Shown here in pieces: positions 35,501 through 44,502 of a DNA stretch of 64,000 nt. A model generated the notes under the pieces. That model had not been told where the DNA came from. It searched no databases and saw only the letters and a program-made list of their open reading frames with translations. The stretch is taken from NCBI RefSeq assembly GCF_033954835.1, contig NZ_CP121471.1:4954501-5018500 (forward strand), given 5' to 3'. The translations under genes were made by a program, and so were the position numbers. Source of the stretch: Thiorhodovibrio frisius. Lineage in GTDB: Bacteria > Pseudomonadota > Gammaproteobacteria > Chromatiales > Chromatiaceae. Each line of letters starts with the position of its first letter. The stretch's first letter is position 1.

Positions 35501-36295
35501 ATGTCAACACAACAAGATGCAGAGCAGACGCTACAGCTTGAACTGGCGCGGTTGCTAATCGAACAGCTCGAATCGGGGCAAATCGACGCGGCAGGTCTGA
35601 CCATTCAGCGCTTGGGCGCGCCCTATGAACGCGAGTTGTTCGAGGAACTCGGGCGTCTGACGCGCGAACTCCATGACACCCTGCGCAGCTTCCGCGACGA
35701 CTCGCGGCTGCTTGAGCTGACGCGCGCCGATTTTCCGGATGCCAAGGAGCGCCTGAATCACGTCATCACCATGACCGAACAGGCAACGCACCGCACCCTG
35801 AATGCCGTCGAAGAAGGCCTGCCCATTGCCGAGGCACTGCACGCGAAATCGGCGCGCTTTGCCGAGAGCTGGGCCAAGTTCCGCGGTCGCGAACTCGACG
35901 TGACCCAATTTCGCGAACTCACTTTAGAGCTTGATGAATTCCTGCGCGACGCCACCGATGAAACCAAGCGCATGGGCCATCTGATGTCAGAGATCATGAT
36001 GGCGCAAGATTTTCAGGATCTGACCGGCCAGATTATCGCCCGTGTCATCCGCCTGGTGCAGGAGGTCGAGGATAGCCTGGTCGGACTGGTGCGACTCTCC
36101 GGCGAGCGCCTGGAGCCGGAGAAAATCCAGTCGGCAGACGCTGCCGCAAGTGCCAAGAGTGCCGCAAGCGCCAAAACCGCTGACGACCAGCTAGCGGCGC
36201 AAGGGCCTGCCGTGCCCAACACCAAAGATACAGAAGCCGACGTGGTTGCCAGTCAGGACGATGTCGATGCCCTGCTCTCGAGCCTCGGATTCTGA
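35501..36295 (+). CDS. cheZ: CheY-P phosphatase CheZ
   Basis: Speeds CheY-P hydrolysis. It is mainly a long helical hairpin; the catalytic segment is MMAQDFQDLTGQ (about 166-177, Gln in QDLTGQ). After an Ala/Lys-rich linker the last 14 residues, SQDDVDALLSSLGF (251-264), form the CheY-docking helix, nearly the same as in E. coli CheZ. It lies between cheY and cheA as usual. Confidence 0.96.
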   Translation: MSTQQDAEQTLQLELARLLIEQLESGQIDAAGLTIQRLGAPYERELFEELGRLTRELHDTLRSFRDDSRLLELTRADFPDAKERLNHVITMTEQATHRTLNAVEEGLPIAEALHAKSARFAESWAKFRGRELDVTQFRELTLELDEFLRDATDETKRMGHLMSEIMMAQDFQDLTGQIIARVIRLVQEVEDSLVGLVRLSGERLEPEKIQSADAAASAKSAASAKTADDQLAAQGPAVPNTKDTEADVVASQDDVDALLSSLGF

Positions 36296-36358
36296 GCCTG
36301 CGTTCAGCCGGATGCCGCTTGAAACCGCTAGCCTGCATGAGCTTCACCAGCAAGAGTA

Positions 36359-38527
36359 ATGGTCATGGCCATCGACCCGAATGACGAAATTCTCCAGGAT
36401 TTTCTTGTCGAAGCCGGCGAGCTGCTTGAGGGTCTCAACGAGCAGTTGATCGACCTAGAGCAGGATCCCGACAACAAGGAGCTGCTCAACGCCGTTTTTC
36501 GCAGTTTTCACACCATCAAAGGGGGTGCGGGGTTTCTTAGCCTCGATCCCATGGTGTCGGTCTGCCATCGTGCCGAGGATATTTTTAATCTGCTGCGCAA
36601 CGGCGAAAAGCGCATTGACGGCTTTTTGATGGACTCCATCCTGCGCGTGCTTGATGTATTGAACGTCATGTTCAACGACATCAAGTCCGGGCAGGACCCC
36701 GAGCCGCCGCCTGCGGCCTTGCTCACCGATCTCGACACACTTGCCGTGCCGGGCAATGCCAGCCCGCCCGCAGCCGCGACAGCGCCAACTCCGGAACCGG
36801 AAGCAGACCCCGAACCTGCCCCCGAACCCACCCCCGAACCCACTAGGCAAACAGCCACAAAGGCCGAGGCCGCTGGTAACACGGGTGAGGTCACAGACGC
36901 GGAGTACGACAACCTGCTGGCCGCCATCAGTGGTGAGCCCGGCAGCGAGGCGACGCCTGAGGCAACCGCACCCGCTGCCGAAACGCCTGCTCCGGTGGCC
37001 GCACCCGGCAACAGCGATGAGATTTCGGACGACGAATTCGAGGCACTGCTCGATCAATTACACGGTTCCGGTGGAGCGCCCAAGCCGGTCGAGGCGCCCC
37101 CGCCCGCTAAAGAGCCCGAGAAGCCGGCGGAAACGCCATCCGCATCCGCGCCATCCGCATCCGAGCCGGCACCCCCGCCCAAAGCTGAACCAAAGCCAGA
37201 GCCTAAACCAGAACCGACGCCAGCGCCCGTCAAGCCAGCCGAGGAGCAAAAGTCTGCCCCGGGCGACAGTGCGGCGGCTGCCAAAGCACCCGCGCGCAAC
37301 CAAACCAATGCACAGGTAGAAACCTCGGTGCGCGTCGACACCCATCGCCTCGACGAGATCATGAACCTGGTCGGCGAACTGGTGCTGGTGCGCAACCGGC
37401 TCAGCATGCTGCGCTCCCAGATGGGCGATGACGAGGTGTCCAAGGCCATAGGTTCCTTGGCGCTGGTCACGGCCGATCTGCAAACTGCGGTAATGAAAAC
37501 CCGCATGCAGCCAGTCAAGAAAGTCTTCGGCCGCTTCCCGCGTGTGATCCGCGATCTGGCGCGCAACCTGGGTAAGGAAATTGACCTCGAGACCTTCGGC
37601 GAGGAGACCGACCTGGACAAAAACCTGGTCGAGGCCCTGGCCGACCCCCTGGTGCATCTGGTGCGCAACGCTGTGGACCACGGCATCGAGTCCCCCGAGG
37701 ATCGTGTGGCCCATGGCAAACCGCGCAAGGGCAAGGTGGTACTCGGCGCCGCGCAGGAAGGCGACCATATCGCACTCATCATCGAGGATGACGGCCGCGG
37801 CATGGACCCGAACGTGCTGCGCGCGAAAGCCGTCTCTAAGGGCCTGCTCGAGCCGATGATGGCCGAACGCCTGTCTGATCGTGATGCCTTCAACCTGATC
37901 TTCATGGCCGGTTTCTCCACCAAGGAGGTCATCTCCGATGTCTCCGGTCGCGGCGTCGGCATGGATGTGGTCAAGACCCGCATCGGACAGCTCAACGGCA
38001 CGGTCGAAATCGACTCCGAACTCGGTCGTGGCACCAGCCTGCAAGTGCGCCTGCCGCTGACGCTGGCGATTCTTCCCGCGCTGATGGTAATTCTCGACCA
38101 CAGGCGCTTTGCCATTCCGCTGGCCTCAGTGTCCGAGATTCTGGATCTTGATCTGACCAAAAGTCATTTCGTTGATGACCAGGAAACAATCATGGTGCGC
38201 AATCACGCACTGCCGCTGGTTTACGTGGGGCGTTGGATTCGCCCGGATGTCCCCATTGATCCCCGCGAAGAGGCGCATGTGGTGGTGGTCCATTTTGGCC
38301 AGCGCAAGGTCGGGCTGGTGGTGGACGGGCTCGTCGGCCAAGAGGAAGTCGTCATCAAGCCGCTGGGGCTTGGTTTAACCAATGTACCCGGTCTGGCTGG
38401 TGCCACCATCACTGGAGATGGTGGCATTGCCTTGATACTGGATGTTCCCGAACTCATGCGCACCATGGGCAAGGGTGGATTGATCAGCCGCGGCGCGCAC
38501 AGCCGGGCAGTAGCTGCGGGGGTTTAA
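36359..38527 (+). CDS. cheA: Chemotaxis sensor histidine kinase CheA
   Basis: Receives receptor signals and phosphorylates CheY and CheB. The P1 HPt domain has the phosphorylated His51 in SFHTIKGGAGF. A long Pro/Ala/Glu-rich linker (about 130-320) follows, then P3 dimerisation (VDTHRLDEIMNLVGELVLVRN), P4 kinase with HLVRNAVDHGIE, DDGRGMD and GRGVGMDVVK boxes, and P5 CheW-like domain. A standard P2 domain is not recognisable; in its place the linker has two copies of a short motif, VTDAEYDNLLAAISG (178-192) and ISDDEFEALLDQLHG (222-236), resembling the CheY-docking peptides of FliM and CheZ. Confidence 0.96.
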   Translation: MVMAIDPNDEILQDFLVEAGELLEGLNEQLIDLEQDPDNKELLNAVFRSFHTIKGGAGFLSLDPMVSVCHRAEDIFNLLRNGEKRIDGFLMDSILRVLDVLNVMFNDIKSGQDPEPPPAALLTDLDTLAVPGNASPPAAATAPTPEPEADPEPAPEPTPEPTRQTATKAEAAGNTGEVTDAEYDNLLAAISGEPGSEATPEATAPAAETPAPVAAPGNSDEISDDEFEALLDQLHGSGGAPKPVEAPPPAKEPEKPAETPSASAPSASEPAPPPKAEPKPEPKPEPTPAPVKPAEEQKSAPGDSAAAAKAPARNQTNAQVETSVRVDTHRLDEIMNLVGELVLVRNRLSMLRSQMGDDEVSKAIGSLALVTADLQTAVMKTRMQPVKKVFGRFPRVIRDLARNLGKEIDLETFGEETDLDKNLVEALADPLVHLVRNAVDHGIESPEDRVAHGKPRKGKVVLGAAQEGDHIALIIEDDGRGMDPNVLRAKAVSKGLLEPMMAERLSDRDAFNLIFMAGFSTKEVISDVSGRGVGMDVVKTRIGQLNGTVEIDSELGRGTSLQVRLPLTLAILPALMVILDHRRFAIPLASVSEILDLDLTKSHFVDDQETIMVRNHALPLVYVGRWIRPDVPIDPREEAHVVVVHFGQRKVGLVVDGLVGQEEVVIKPLGLGLTNVPGLAGATITGDGGIALILDVPELMRTMGKGGLISRGAHSRAVAAGV

Positions 38528-38530
38528 ATA

Positions 38531-39652
38531 ATGGCGTGTCGTGTGGTTGTAGTTGACGATTCCGGCTTTTTTCGCCGACGTATTGCCGAGATCCTCAATG
38601 CCGATGTCGGCATTGAGGTGGTAGGGACGGCGGCGAACGGGCAGGAGGCGATCAAGCTCGCCAAGGAACTCAAGCCGGATGTCATCACCATGGATATCGA
38701 GATGCCAGTCATGGACGGCATCACCGCAGTACGGCACATTATGGCGGACACTCCCTGCCCGATCCTGATGTTCTCCACCCTGACCACCGATGGTGCTCAG
38801 GCCACGCTCGATGCGCTCGATGCCGGTGCGATGGATTTTCTGCCTAAGCGCTTCAACGAGATGGCCGGCGACGAGGAGAGCGCCAAAGCAATGCTGCGCC
38901 GGCGCGTGCGCACCCTGGCGCGAAGCCGCGTGCGTGCATCCACCCCAGGCACCACAGCCAGACCCGCACCGGGGGGAACGCCCGCGCGCCCATCAGGCCC
39001 GTCCGCCACGCCTCCGCCCGCCAGCGGGGCACGTCCGGCAGAGCAAGTATCCAAAGCTTCGGACATCAATCCAGGCAAGCTGAAATCCGCGCGCGCTGTA
39101 CTGATTGGAACCTCCACCGGCGGCCCGGTGGCGCTCCAGGAAGTGCTCAAGCATCTGCCCAAAACTTTTCCGCTGCCCATCGTGCTGATTCAACACATGC
39201 CGGCCAGCTTCACGCCCGCTTTCGCCGAGCGGTTGAACAAACTCTGCCAGATCGAAGTGCGCGAGGCCGCCAATGGCGACATGCTCAAACCCGGCTTGGC
39301 GCTGCTGGCCCCGGGCGGCATGCAGATGCTGCTTGAGGGCGGTTCAGCCACCCGAATCAAGATCACCGACAGCGAGCCCGGCACCATCTACAAACCCAGT
39401 GTCGATATCAGCTTTCAGTCGGCGGTAGCGGCGCTGCGCGGCCAGGTGCTGGCGGTGGTGCTGACCGGCATGGGCGCGGACGGTCGCGAGGGCGCCCGCG
39501 CGCTGAAAGGGCTGGGCGCGAAAATCTGGGCGCAGGATGCGGCCTCCTGTGTGGTTTATGGGATGCCGGCAGCAGTTGCCGAAGCCGGTCTGGCGGATGA
39601 TATTCTGACACTCACAGAGGTCGGGCCAGCACTGGTCAAGGGCTTCTGCTGA
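38531..39652 (+). CDS. cheB: Chemotaxis receptor methylesterase CheB
   Basis: Removes methyl groups from chemoreceptors when phosphorylated. The receiver domain ([14 protein letters not shown], phosphorylated Asp in [11 protein letters not shown]) is joined by a Pro/Ala-rich linker (about 135-180) to the esterase domain with [10 protein letters not shown] (catalytic Ser), [10 protein letters not shown] (His) and [10 protein letters not shown] (Asp). Length 373 is normal. Four bases separate it from cheA. Confidence 0.96.
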   Translation: MACRVVVVDDSGFFRRRIAEILNADVGIEVVGTAANGQEAIKLAKELKPDVITMDIEMPVMDGITAVRHIMADTPCPILMFSTLTTDGAQATLDALDAGAMDFLPKRFNEMAGDEESAKAMLRRRVRTLARSRVRASTPGTTARPAPGGTPARPSGPSATPPPASGARPAEQVSKASDINPGKLKSARAVLIGTSTGGPVALQEVLKHLPKTFPLPIVLIQHMPASFTPAFAERLNKLCQIEVREAANGDMLKPGLALLAPGGMQMLLEGGSATRIKITDSEPGTIYKPSVDISFQSAVAALRGQVLAVVLTGMGADGREGARALKGLGAKIWAQDAASCVVYGMPAAVAEAGLADDILTLTEVGPALVKGFC

Positions 39653-39680
39653 TTTGGCCACTTGGCGTAACGACCTAAGG

Positions 39681-39780
39681 TCCATAGCCCCGGCTAAACT
39701 GGAGAATGAATCTGCTGTGCCACGGTAAGCTTCATAGCCCCGGCTACCCCGGAGAATGAATCTGCCGTTTCACAGTAACA
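39681..39780 (+). repeat. Two tandem 50-bp repeats between cheB and cheW
   Basis: Units 39681-39730 and 39731-39780 share CATAGCCCCGGCTA and GGAGAATGAATCTGC at the same offsets. A third, diverged piece (CCCGGCCACCCCAGAGAATGA) lies at 43040-43069 next to flgN. No frame or strong hairpin explains them. Confidence 0.7.
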
Positions 39781-39820
39781 ATCCGCATAATGCCGCAGCC
39801 TTAAACAAGAGTAACAAGAC

Positions 39821-40306
39821 ATGACCGCACCACAACAAGGGCCGGATGGCGCGTCCAACAATTCCTCGTCCTTCGTCACCTTCAGCCTGGCTGAAGAGAC
39901 CTACGCCATTGATGTGCTTCAGGTCCAAGAGGTGCTGAAGGTGACCGAAATCGCCCCGGTGCCCGGGGTGCCGAATTACATCCTTGGCATCATCAACCTG
40001 CGCGGCGATGTGGTAACCGTCATCGACGGGCGTCGCCGTATGGGCCTGCCGGATCATGCCGCGACTGAGCAGTCACGCATTGTCATCATCGACGTCGACA
40101 AGCAGAATGTCGGCATCCTGGTCGACTCGGTCGCCGAGGTCGTCCAGATCGCGGCGAAAGACATTGATCCGGCGCCAGCCGTTGGCAATGATCAAAGCAG
40201 CCGATTTATCCTTGGCGTGTATAGCAGTCCAGATGGACTCACCATTCTGATCAGCCTGGAAAAACTGCTTTCCGACGAGGAATGGGAGTTGGTGCGCAGC
40301 ATCTAG
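39821..40306 (+). CDS. cheW: Chemotaxis coupling protein CheW
   Basis: Links chemoreceptors to CheA. The 161-residue protein is a single CheW domain (FVTFSLAEETYAIDVLQVQEVL, then GIINLRGDVVTVIDGR and ILVDSVAEVVQI) after a short polar leader. In Pseudomonas-type loci motor and ParA-like genes lie between cheB and cheW; here only the 50-bp repeats do. Confidence 0.95.
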   Translation: MTAPQQGPDGASNNSSSFVTFSLAEETYAIDVLQVQEVLKVTEIAPVPGVPNYILGIINLRGDVVTVIDGRRRMGLPDHAATEQSRIVIIDVDKQNVGILVDSVAEVVQIAAKDIDPAPAVGNDQSSRFILGVYSSPDGLTILISLEKLLSDEEWELVRSI

Positions 40307-40366
40307 CGCCAATGCGCCCAAGTCTATTCTCAATCAGCTTCTGTTAAACCGAACCGACGCGAACGG

Positions 40367-40804
40367 GTGTTCATCACCACCGCCGATATCCTGTCCCTGC
40401 TAGCCGCCGGGATTGCCTTGCTGGCGCTGCTGGCGCTAATGCAGTTGCGCCGGCGCCTGGCGCAGATGCAGCTGGTCATGGAGCAGCAGACACAGACATT
40501 GCTGGCCATTCAGGGCGGGGTCAAGGTGCTCTCGGGTGAGGCTGTGACCCATCGCGAGGATCTTGCCGGTGTGCGCCGGGCGGTTGAGCGGCTCGGCGAA
40601 CTCAATCAGCAAACGCGCATGGAAATGCGTCTGCGCGACGCCGACGGCAGTCCCTACACCCAGGCCATCCAGTTGATTCGCCACGGCCAGCCACGCGCCG
40701 AGGTGCGTAAGCTTTGCTCGCTAACCGAGTCCGAAGTCGATCTGCTGTTTAATCTACACGGACAAGGCATCGCCCTGGGCCAGAACAACGGTCAAGATGA
40801 CTGA
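40367..40804 (+). CDS. DUF2802 protein linked to flagellar/chemotaxis loci
   Basis: A 145-residue protein with one N-terminal membrane helix (about 8-27), a coiled coil (about 30-85) and the DUF2802 C-terminal segment YTQAIQLIRHGQPRAEVRKL followed by LTESEVDLLFNLHG. Such genes commonly follow cheW in polar flagellates. Function not established. Starts at GTG. It overlaps the convergent flhX gene by 13 bp. Confidence 0.8.
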   Translation: MFITTADILSLLAAGIALLALLALMQLRRRLAQMQLVMEQQTQTLLAIQGGVKVLSGEAVTHREDLAGVRRAVERLGELNQQTRMEMRLRDADGSPYTQAIQLIRHGQPRAEVRKLCSLTESEVDLLFNLHGQGIALGQNNGQDD

Positions 40805-41124
40805 CTCTTGACGCTCTCGGTAACAACCGAGCTATCTTCAGATTGATCCCGACGCGGATCGATACCGGCCAGCATGAAAACAAAGGCCAGCACTTCGGCG
40901 ACGGCGACATAGAGCGCGGGCGGAATTTCCTCGCCTAGGGGAATTTGCGCCAGCGCCTCAGTCAGCGCCGGATCCTGCTGTAAAGGAATGTCATGCTCGT
41001 CGGCAATGCGCAGGATTTCCTCGGCGGTCATGCCGGTGCCGGTGGCAGCGATGCGCGGCGCATGCGCGCGATCCCAGCGCAAGGCGACGGCCTTGCGGTG
41101 CTCGCGCCCGCGCTTTTCGCTCAT
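40792..41124 (-). CDS. FlhB C-terminal-domain homologue (FlhX/YlqH type)
   Basis: A 110-residue soluble protein resembling only the cytoplasmic domain of FlhB: KAVALRWD, AAEEIL-like helix, EHDIPLQQDPALTEAL and IPPALYVAVAEVLAFVF. It lacks membrane helices and the NPTH cleavage motif, as usual in this group, which can substitute for the cleaved FlhB fragment. The start overlaps the end of fliK (ATGA), so it is coupled to the hook-length gene. Confidence 0.88.
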   Translation of the reverse strand: MSEKRGREHRKAVALRWDRAHAPRIAATGTGMTAEEILRIADEHDIPLQQDPALTEALAQIPLGEEIPPALYVAVAEVLAFVFMLAGIDPRRDQSEDSSVVTESVKSQSS

Positions 41125-42374
41125 GCCTGCTCTCGCAGCAGGGGCGCACGCGCCGGCGGCTTGCGTTCAGTGCGGCCTTCGCGAGCATGCAGGCTAGCGA
41201 TCTCAATATCGCGACCTTCTAGCTGCGCCCGAAGCTCTGGCAGGCGCTCACGCAGCAGCGCGGCGCTGGCACCCTGCTCGGCCACCAGGCTCGCGTGCAG
41301 ACGGTTGTCTCTGAGGCCAAGGCGAATCAGCAAGGGGCCAAGCACTGGCAGATCGAGGCGAATCTGCATGCTCCAGTGCTCGCCTTGGTCGGCCTCCTGT
41401 TCGGCTTCGCGCTGAATGTCGGCATCGAGTGTCAACAATCCGGCACTGGTCTGAAAAGGCAACTCCACCGTCCAGCGCTGCTGATCGGGGCCGTTCTCTG
41501 CGTTTTGCAGTTGCAGTGTGACCAGTTGCTTGAGCATGCCATCAACCTCGCGCGAAAGGCTTGCGGAGAGATGCGCAAGACGATCCGCCCCTGCCGCAGG
41601 AAGGTCGGGGCCTTGCTGCAACCGCACCTTGCCGGCCAGACGCAGGAGTTGCGCTTTCAGGTCCGCGTCCAACGATAGGCCTTGCTGAGAGCCGGCTCGG
41701 GCCAGCAGGGCCTCTAGCCAGATGCCGGAATTGCGCAGGCTCTCGGCCAGGCGGGCAGGATCGGTCAGCTCACGCGGGCTGGCGAGGCGCTCAAGCACTT
41801 GCTTAACCAACTGGGTCAGTTCCCGCTGGTGCGCGAGTGGCGACGGTGCGCCGCGATCAACCCCGGCCTCGCGCAACCCGCGAGTCCAGTCAGCAAAGGT
41901 AGTGCTGAGTTGCCGCGCACCAGGCAGGTGGTTGCGCAACTGCGCGTTAAACCAAGCTTTGGTTCCAGGCGCGCCTTCGCCATCGGAATGCATCAGGCGC
42001 AGCATGACCCGTGGCGTTAAAGAGACCACCTCGGCGCTCAACATACCTCCCCGTCCTTGGCCTGCAGCGAGTGTGCGCAGCGCATCAAGCAGCGCCGGGC
42101 GCAGGCTGTCGGTCACCCCTACTCGCATGGTCTGGGACCATTGGCCGCGCTGGGTGCCCTCGCCCTGAGTCCGCAGGCGGACCTCAAGATCGCCGGATTG
42201 TTGCACCGCTTTCACCTGCACATCGACCCGCGAGCCGGTCGTCAGGCGAGTGGTGGTCTCGCGCGCCTGCTCCGATGCCGCGCGCGCGGTCTGCGCGGCG
42301 CCCGAAGTATCGGGAACCCGCGCCGGCAGAGAACCGGTGTTAACGCGGGCGTTGACCTGGCTTGGATCCGTCAT
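41121..42374 (-). CDS. fliK: Flagellar hook-length control protein FliK
   Basis: Measures hook length and triggers the FlhB switch. The 417-residue protein has a low-conservation N-terminal ruler part and a C-terminal FliK domain (about 325-400: LPVLGPLLIRLGLRDNRLHA, then ALLRERLPELRAQLEGRDIEI). Assignment rests on this domain, the place beside flhX and the flagellar context. Confidence 0.85.
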   Translation of the reverse strand: MTDPSQVNARVNTGSLPARVPDTSGAAQTARAASEQARETTTRLTTGSRVDVQVKAVQQSGDLEVRLRTQGEGTQRGQWSQTMRVGVTDSLRPALLDALRTLAAGQGRGGMLSAEVVSLTPRVMLRLMHSDGEGAPGTKAWFNAQLRNHLPGARQLSTTFADWTRGLREAGVDRGAPSPLAHQRELTQLVKQVLERLASPRELTDPARLAESLRNSGIWLEALLARAGSQQGLSLDADLKAQLLRLAGKVRLQQGPDLPAAGADRLAHLSASLSREVDGMLKQLVTLQLQNAENGPDQQRWTVELPFQTSAGLLTLDADIQREAEQEADQGEHWSMQIRLDLPVLGPLLIRLGLRDNRLHASLVAEQGASAALLRERLPELRAQLEGRDIEIASLHAREGRTERKPPARAPLLREQA

Positions 42375-42391
42375 CGCGCGGCCTGGGTGTG

Positions 42392-42409
42392 ACCGGAGCA
42401 GACTCCGGT
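42392..42409. repeat. Hairpin upstream of fliK
   Basis: ACCGGAG-CAGA-CTCCGGT, seven-base perfect arms, lies between flgN and fliK (both minus). No T-run; may weaken read-through or only stabilise mRNA. Confidence 0.35.
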
Positions 42410-42488
42410 GGGGTTTGGTTTGGCGCCAGCATCCGAGACTTTGGCAAACTGACCGACAGGCAAAGCGCCGGCGGGCCAGAGAGCCAAA

Positions 42489-42977
42489 TCAGGCCTGGGT
42501 CAGGGTGCGCCCCAGCACGGTGCTGGACTGGGAATACCCCTGCGCCGAGTAGGTGTTGCCGTTGTCATCTTCGCCACGGATAATTTTCAGCGCGGTCGTG
42601 ACGCGCAGGCGGCTGCGTTCGACCGCCTCGGCATTGGCGCGGTTCATGATTTCGCAACTGGCGGCCAGCTCGCGCAGGCGCTTCCAGCGCGCGCTGGCGT
42701 GATCCCGTTCCTCGGTGGTCCCGTCACTGGCGCGCAAAAAGACTTCCAGCCCGTCCGGGGTGAAAGCCTGGCCAGCCTCTTCAACGCTGCGCTGCAAGGT
42801 CGCGGTGGCTTGTTCGATCTGCTCAAGAACTTGCTGCTTGTTTTCCACCAAGGCATTCAGATGCTCGGGGTCGCGGCCGTCGACGGCGGCGGTTTCCTCA
42901 AGCAGCAAGGTTTCCAGCTGGCTGGTGAGATCAATCGCCTGCTCCAGAGCCAACGCAAAGGCTTGATGCTGTGACAT
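42489..42977 (-). CDS. flgN: FlgN export chaperone for hook-associated proteins
   Basis: Cytoplasmic chaperone for FlgK and FlgL. The 162-residue protein is almost wholly helical; the FlgN pattern includes a central ALVENKQQVLEQIEQ and a C-terminal NRANAEAVERSRLRVTTALKII followed by a serine-rich tail. Its partners flgK and flgL are at the end of this cluster. Next gene upstream is flgM, the usual pairing. Confidence 0.9.
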   Translation of the reverse strand: MSQHQAFALALEQAIDLTSQLETLLLEETAAVDGRDPEHLNALVENKQQVLEQIEQATATLQRSVEEAGQAFTPDGLEVFLRASDGTTEERDHASARWKRLRELAASCEIMNRANAEAVERSRLRVTTALKIIRGEDDNGNTYSAQGYSQSSTVLGRTLTQA

Positions 42978-43039
42978 CTTGACACTCCTGTCAGGTCCAC
43001 CCCGGCAGGTGGAAGCCTTGTTTGATGGTAAGGCTAACG

Positions 43040-43069
43040 CTCATGGTCCCGGCCACCCCAGAGAATGAG
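43040..43069 (+). repeat. Diverged third copy of the cheB-cheW repeat
   Basis: CTCATGGTCCCGGCCACCCC followed by AGAGAATGAG parallels the core of the 50-bp units at 39681-39780. It lies in the 226-bp flgM-flgN gap. Confidence 0.45.
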
Positions 43070-43203
43070 GCGGTAATTTCTAGGCTAATGGCCACATCCC
43101 CCGGACGACAAGGCTGCTGTTTCATGCCTCAAACCTCCAGTGACGCTGGACAACTCCGGTTCCAGTTACAGTTCCGGCTTAGGCTTTCGTCCACACCAGT
43201 GCT

Positions 43204-43542
43204 TTAGTCTAACAGCCCCTCAAGTTCGATCAGCTTGTCCGCGAGGCGGCGATTATCGATGGGATAGCGGCCCTCGGAGATGGCGTCGCGAATCTCCTGC
43301 ACCCGTTCGGCATCGAAAGGCGGATTGGCAGCATCAGCCTGAGCCGCGCTCAGCGCACGCGCAATGGCTGTCAGCTCAATGGACTCACCCTGGCCTGCGC
43401 CAGCAGACTGAGCCGCTGCCTTGCCCGCAGCGCCGCTCTTGCCAGCGGAACTGGTGCCAGCGGAACTGGAGGATCGCGAAGCCGAACTTGACCCCGTGCG
43501 CTCCGCGCGTCCTTTGTTAACTCCCAGGTTTTTGATGTCCAT
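43204..43542 (-). CDS. flgM: Anti-sigma-28 factor FlgM
   Basis: Binds FliA until the hook is complete, then is exported. The 112-residue protein has a disordered Ser/Ala/Gly-rich N-terminal half (about 10-55) and the conserved C-terminal helices FDAERVQEIRDAISEGRYPID and ADKLIELEGLL. The starting MDIKNLG is a form typical of the family. Confidence 0.93.
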   Translation of the reverse strand: MDIKNLGVNKGRAERTGSSSASRSSSSAGTSSAGKSGAAGKAAAQSAGAGQGESIELTAIARALSAAQADAANPPFDAERVQEIRDAISEGRYPIDNRRLADKLIELEGLLD

Positions 43543-43614
43543 CGGTCATCATGCGATCAAAACGCTAGAACCTTCTACCGAATCTTAGCCTAACGGCGAA
43601 GGCAAGGGTAACTG

Positions 43615-43630
43615 AAAAGCCCCTCGGGGC
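43615..43630 (-). terminator. Possible intrinsic terminator after flgA
   Basis: On minus, GCCCC-GA-GGGGC is followed by TTTT, about 90 bp past the flgA stop and upstream of flgM. The stem is short, so termination would be partial. Confidence 0.4.
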
Positions 43631-43722
43631 AGAGCATCGGCATCCTGGCCCCGGCGGCGCAAACCTGAGAGGCTTGGTTCTGACCACCTCGGAGGATGAC
43701 ATCCTGGTTTCAGGCTGCCCCC

Positions 43723-44502
43723 TCAGTTGGGAACCCGCACCACCCCGGGGGATTCGATGATTCCTTCCAGCACCCGCTGGCTCGAGCGGTTGCGCACGCG
43801 GATGCGATCACCTGCGCCGCCATCCTCGAGCGCTTCGCCGCTCATGCTAACGCGAATGCTGGGATTTTCGGACAAGATCCGTACCAACTGACCGCGCTCA
43901 ACCCACAACGGCGTTTTTAGGTGCGAGTCGGTCACTACATCACCGGGGCGCAGCGAACGGCGCACCTGCATGCCAACAGCATCGCTCAGGTCGTCAAAAT
44001 AGCTGCTCAGCAATCCGCCGGTCTCACGTCGTTCAAGTTTGACATCCGCCGGCGTCACCATACTGCCCCGGCTCATGGGGCTCGCGGCCACAACAACCTC
44101 GCCAAAGCGCTCGACTCGGGCGGAAACAAACAACGACCAGCGCACCGGCCCCTGGCACTGAATTTTGACGCTGGTGTTACCCGTTTTGTTCGCGCCCGGG
44201 GCAAAGCTCGCTTGAAGATCATGATCGCAAAGCTTGAGGCGCAGGCGCGGGTCAACCGGATCAACACTAATCTTGACTGTTGCGCCGTTCTCGCCGCCAG
44301 CCTCGCGATGCAGAAAAGTCTTGGCCGCGCGCTGAATGTTAGTCACGGGCTCAATCTCCTCGGTGGCGGCGACATTGGCCGCTTCAGCCTCGGCGAATAG
44401 TCCCTGATTGAGGACTGCCGGGCTCACGCACAGGCACAGCAGGCCGGCAAGACGTCGCCAGTAGGGCGCCGGGCGTGAGATTTCTTGATGACTTGTCAGC
44501 AT
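43723..44502 (-). CDS. flgA: P-ring assembly chaperone FlgA
   Basis: Periplasmic chaperone needed for FlgI P-ring assembly. A signal peptide (about 15-40) is followed by a SAF-type C-terminal domain (about 150-255: MSRGSMVTPADVKLERRETG, LRPGDVVTDSHL and the ending VLEGIIESPGVVRVP). Length 259 is normal. AGGAGG lies five bases before the ATG. Divergent from cheV. Confidence 0.93.
   Translation of the reverse strand: MLTSHQEISRPAPYWRRLAGLLCLCVSPAVLNQGLFAEAEAANVAATEEIEPVTNIQRAAKTFLHREAGGENGATVKISVDPVDPRLRLKLCDHDLQASFAPGANKTGNTSVKIQCQGPVRWSLFVSARVERFGEVVVAASPMSRGSMVTPADVKLERRETGGLLSSYFDDLSDAVGMQVRRSLRPGDVVTDSHLKTPLWVERGQLVRILSENPSIRVSMSGEALEDGGAGDRIRVRNRSSQRVLEGIIESPGVVRVPN

Noticed and set aside
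37054-38160. Two long minus-strand frames opposite cheA
   Set aside because: They mirror conserved cheA domains and yield Ser/Arg-rich or His/Gln-rich translations typical of shadow frames.
40792-41124. FlhX protein read as a broken flhB
   Set aside because: A full flhB is present at 28673-29824, and small stand-alone homologues without NPTH beside fliK are a known family.
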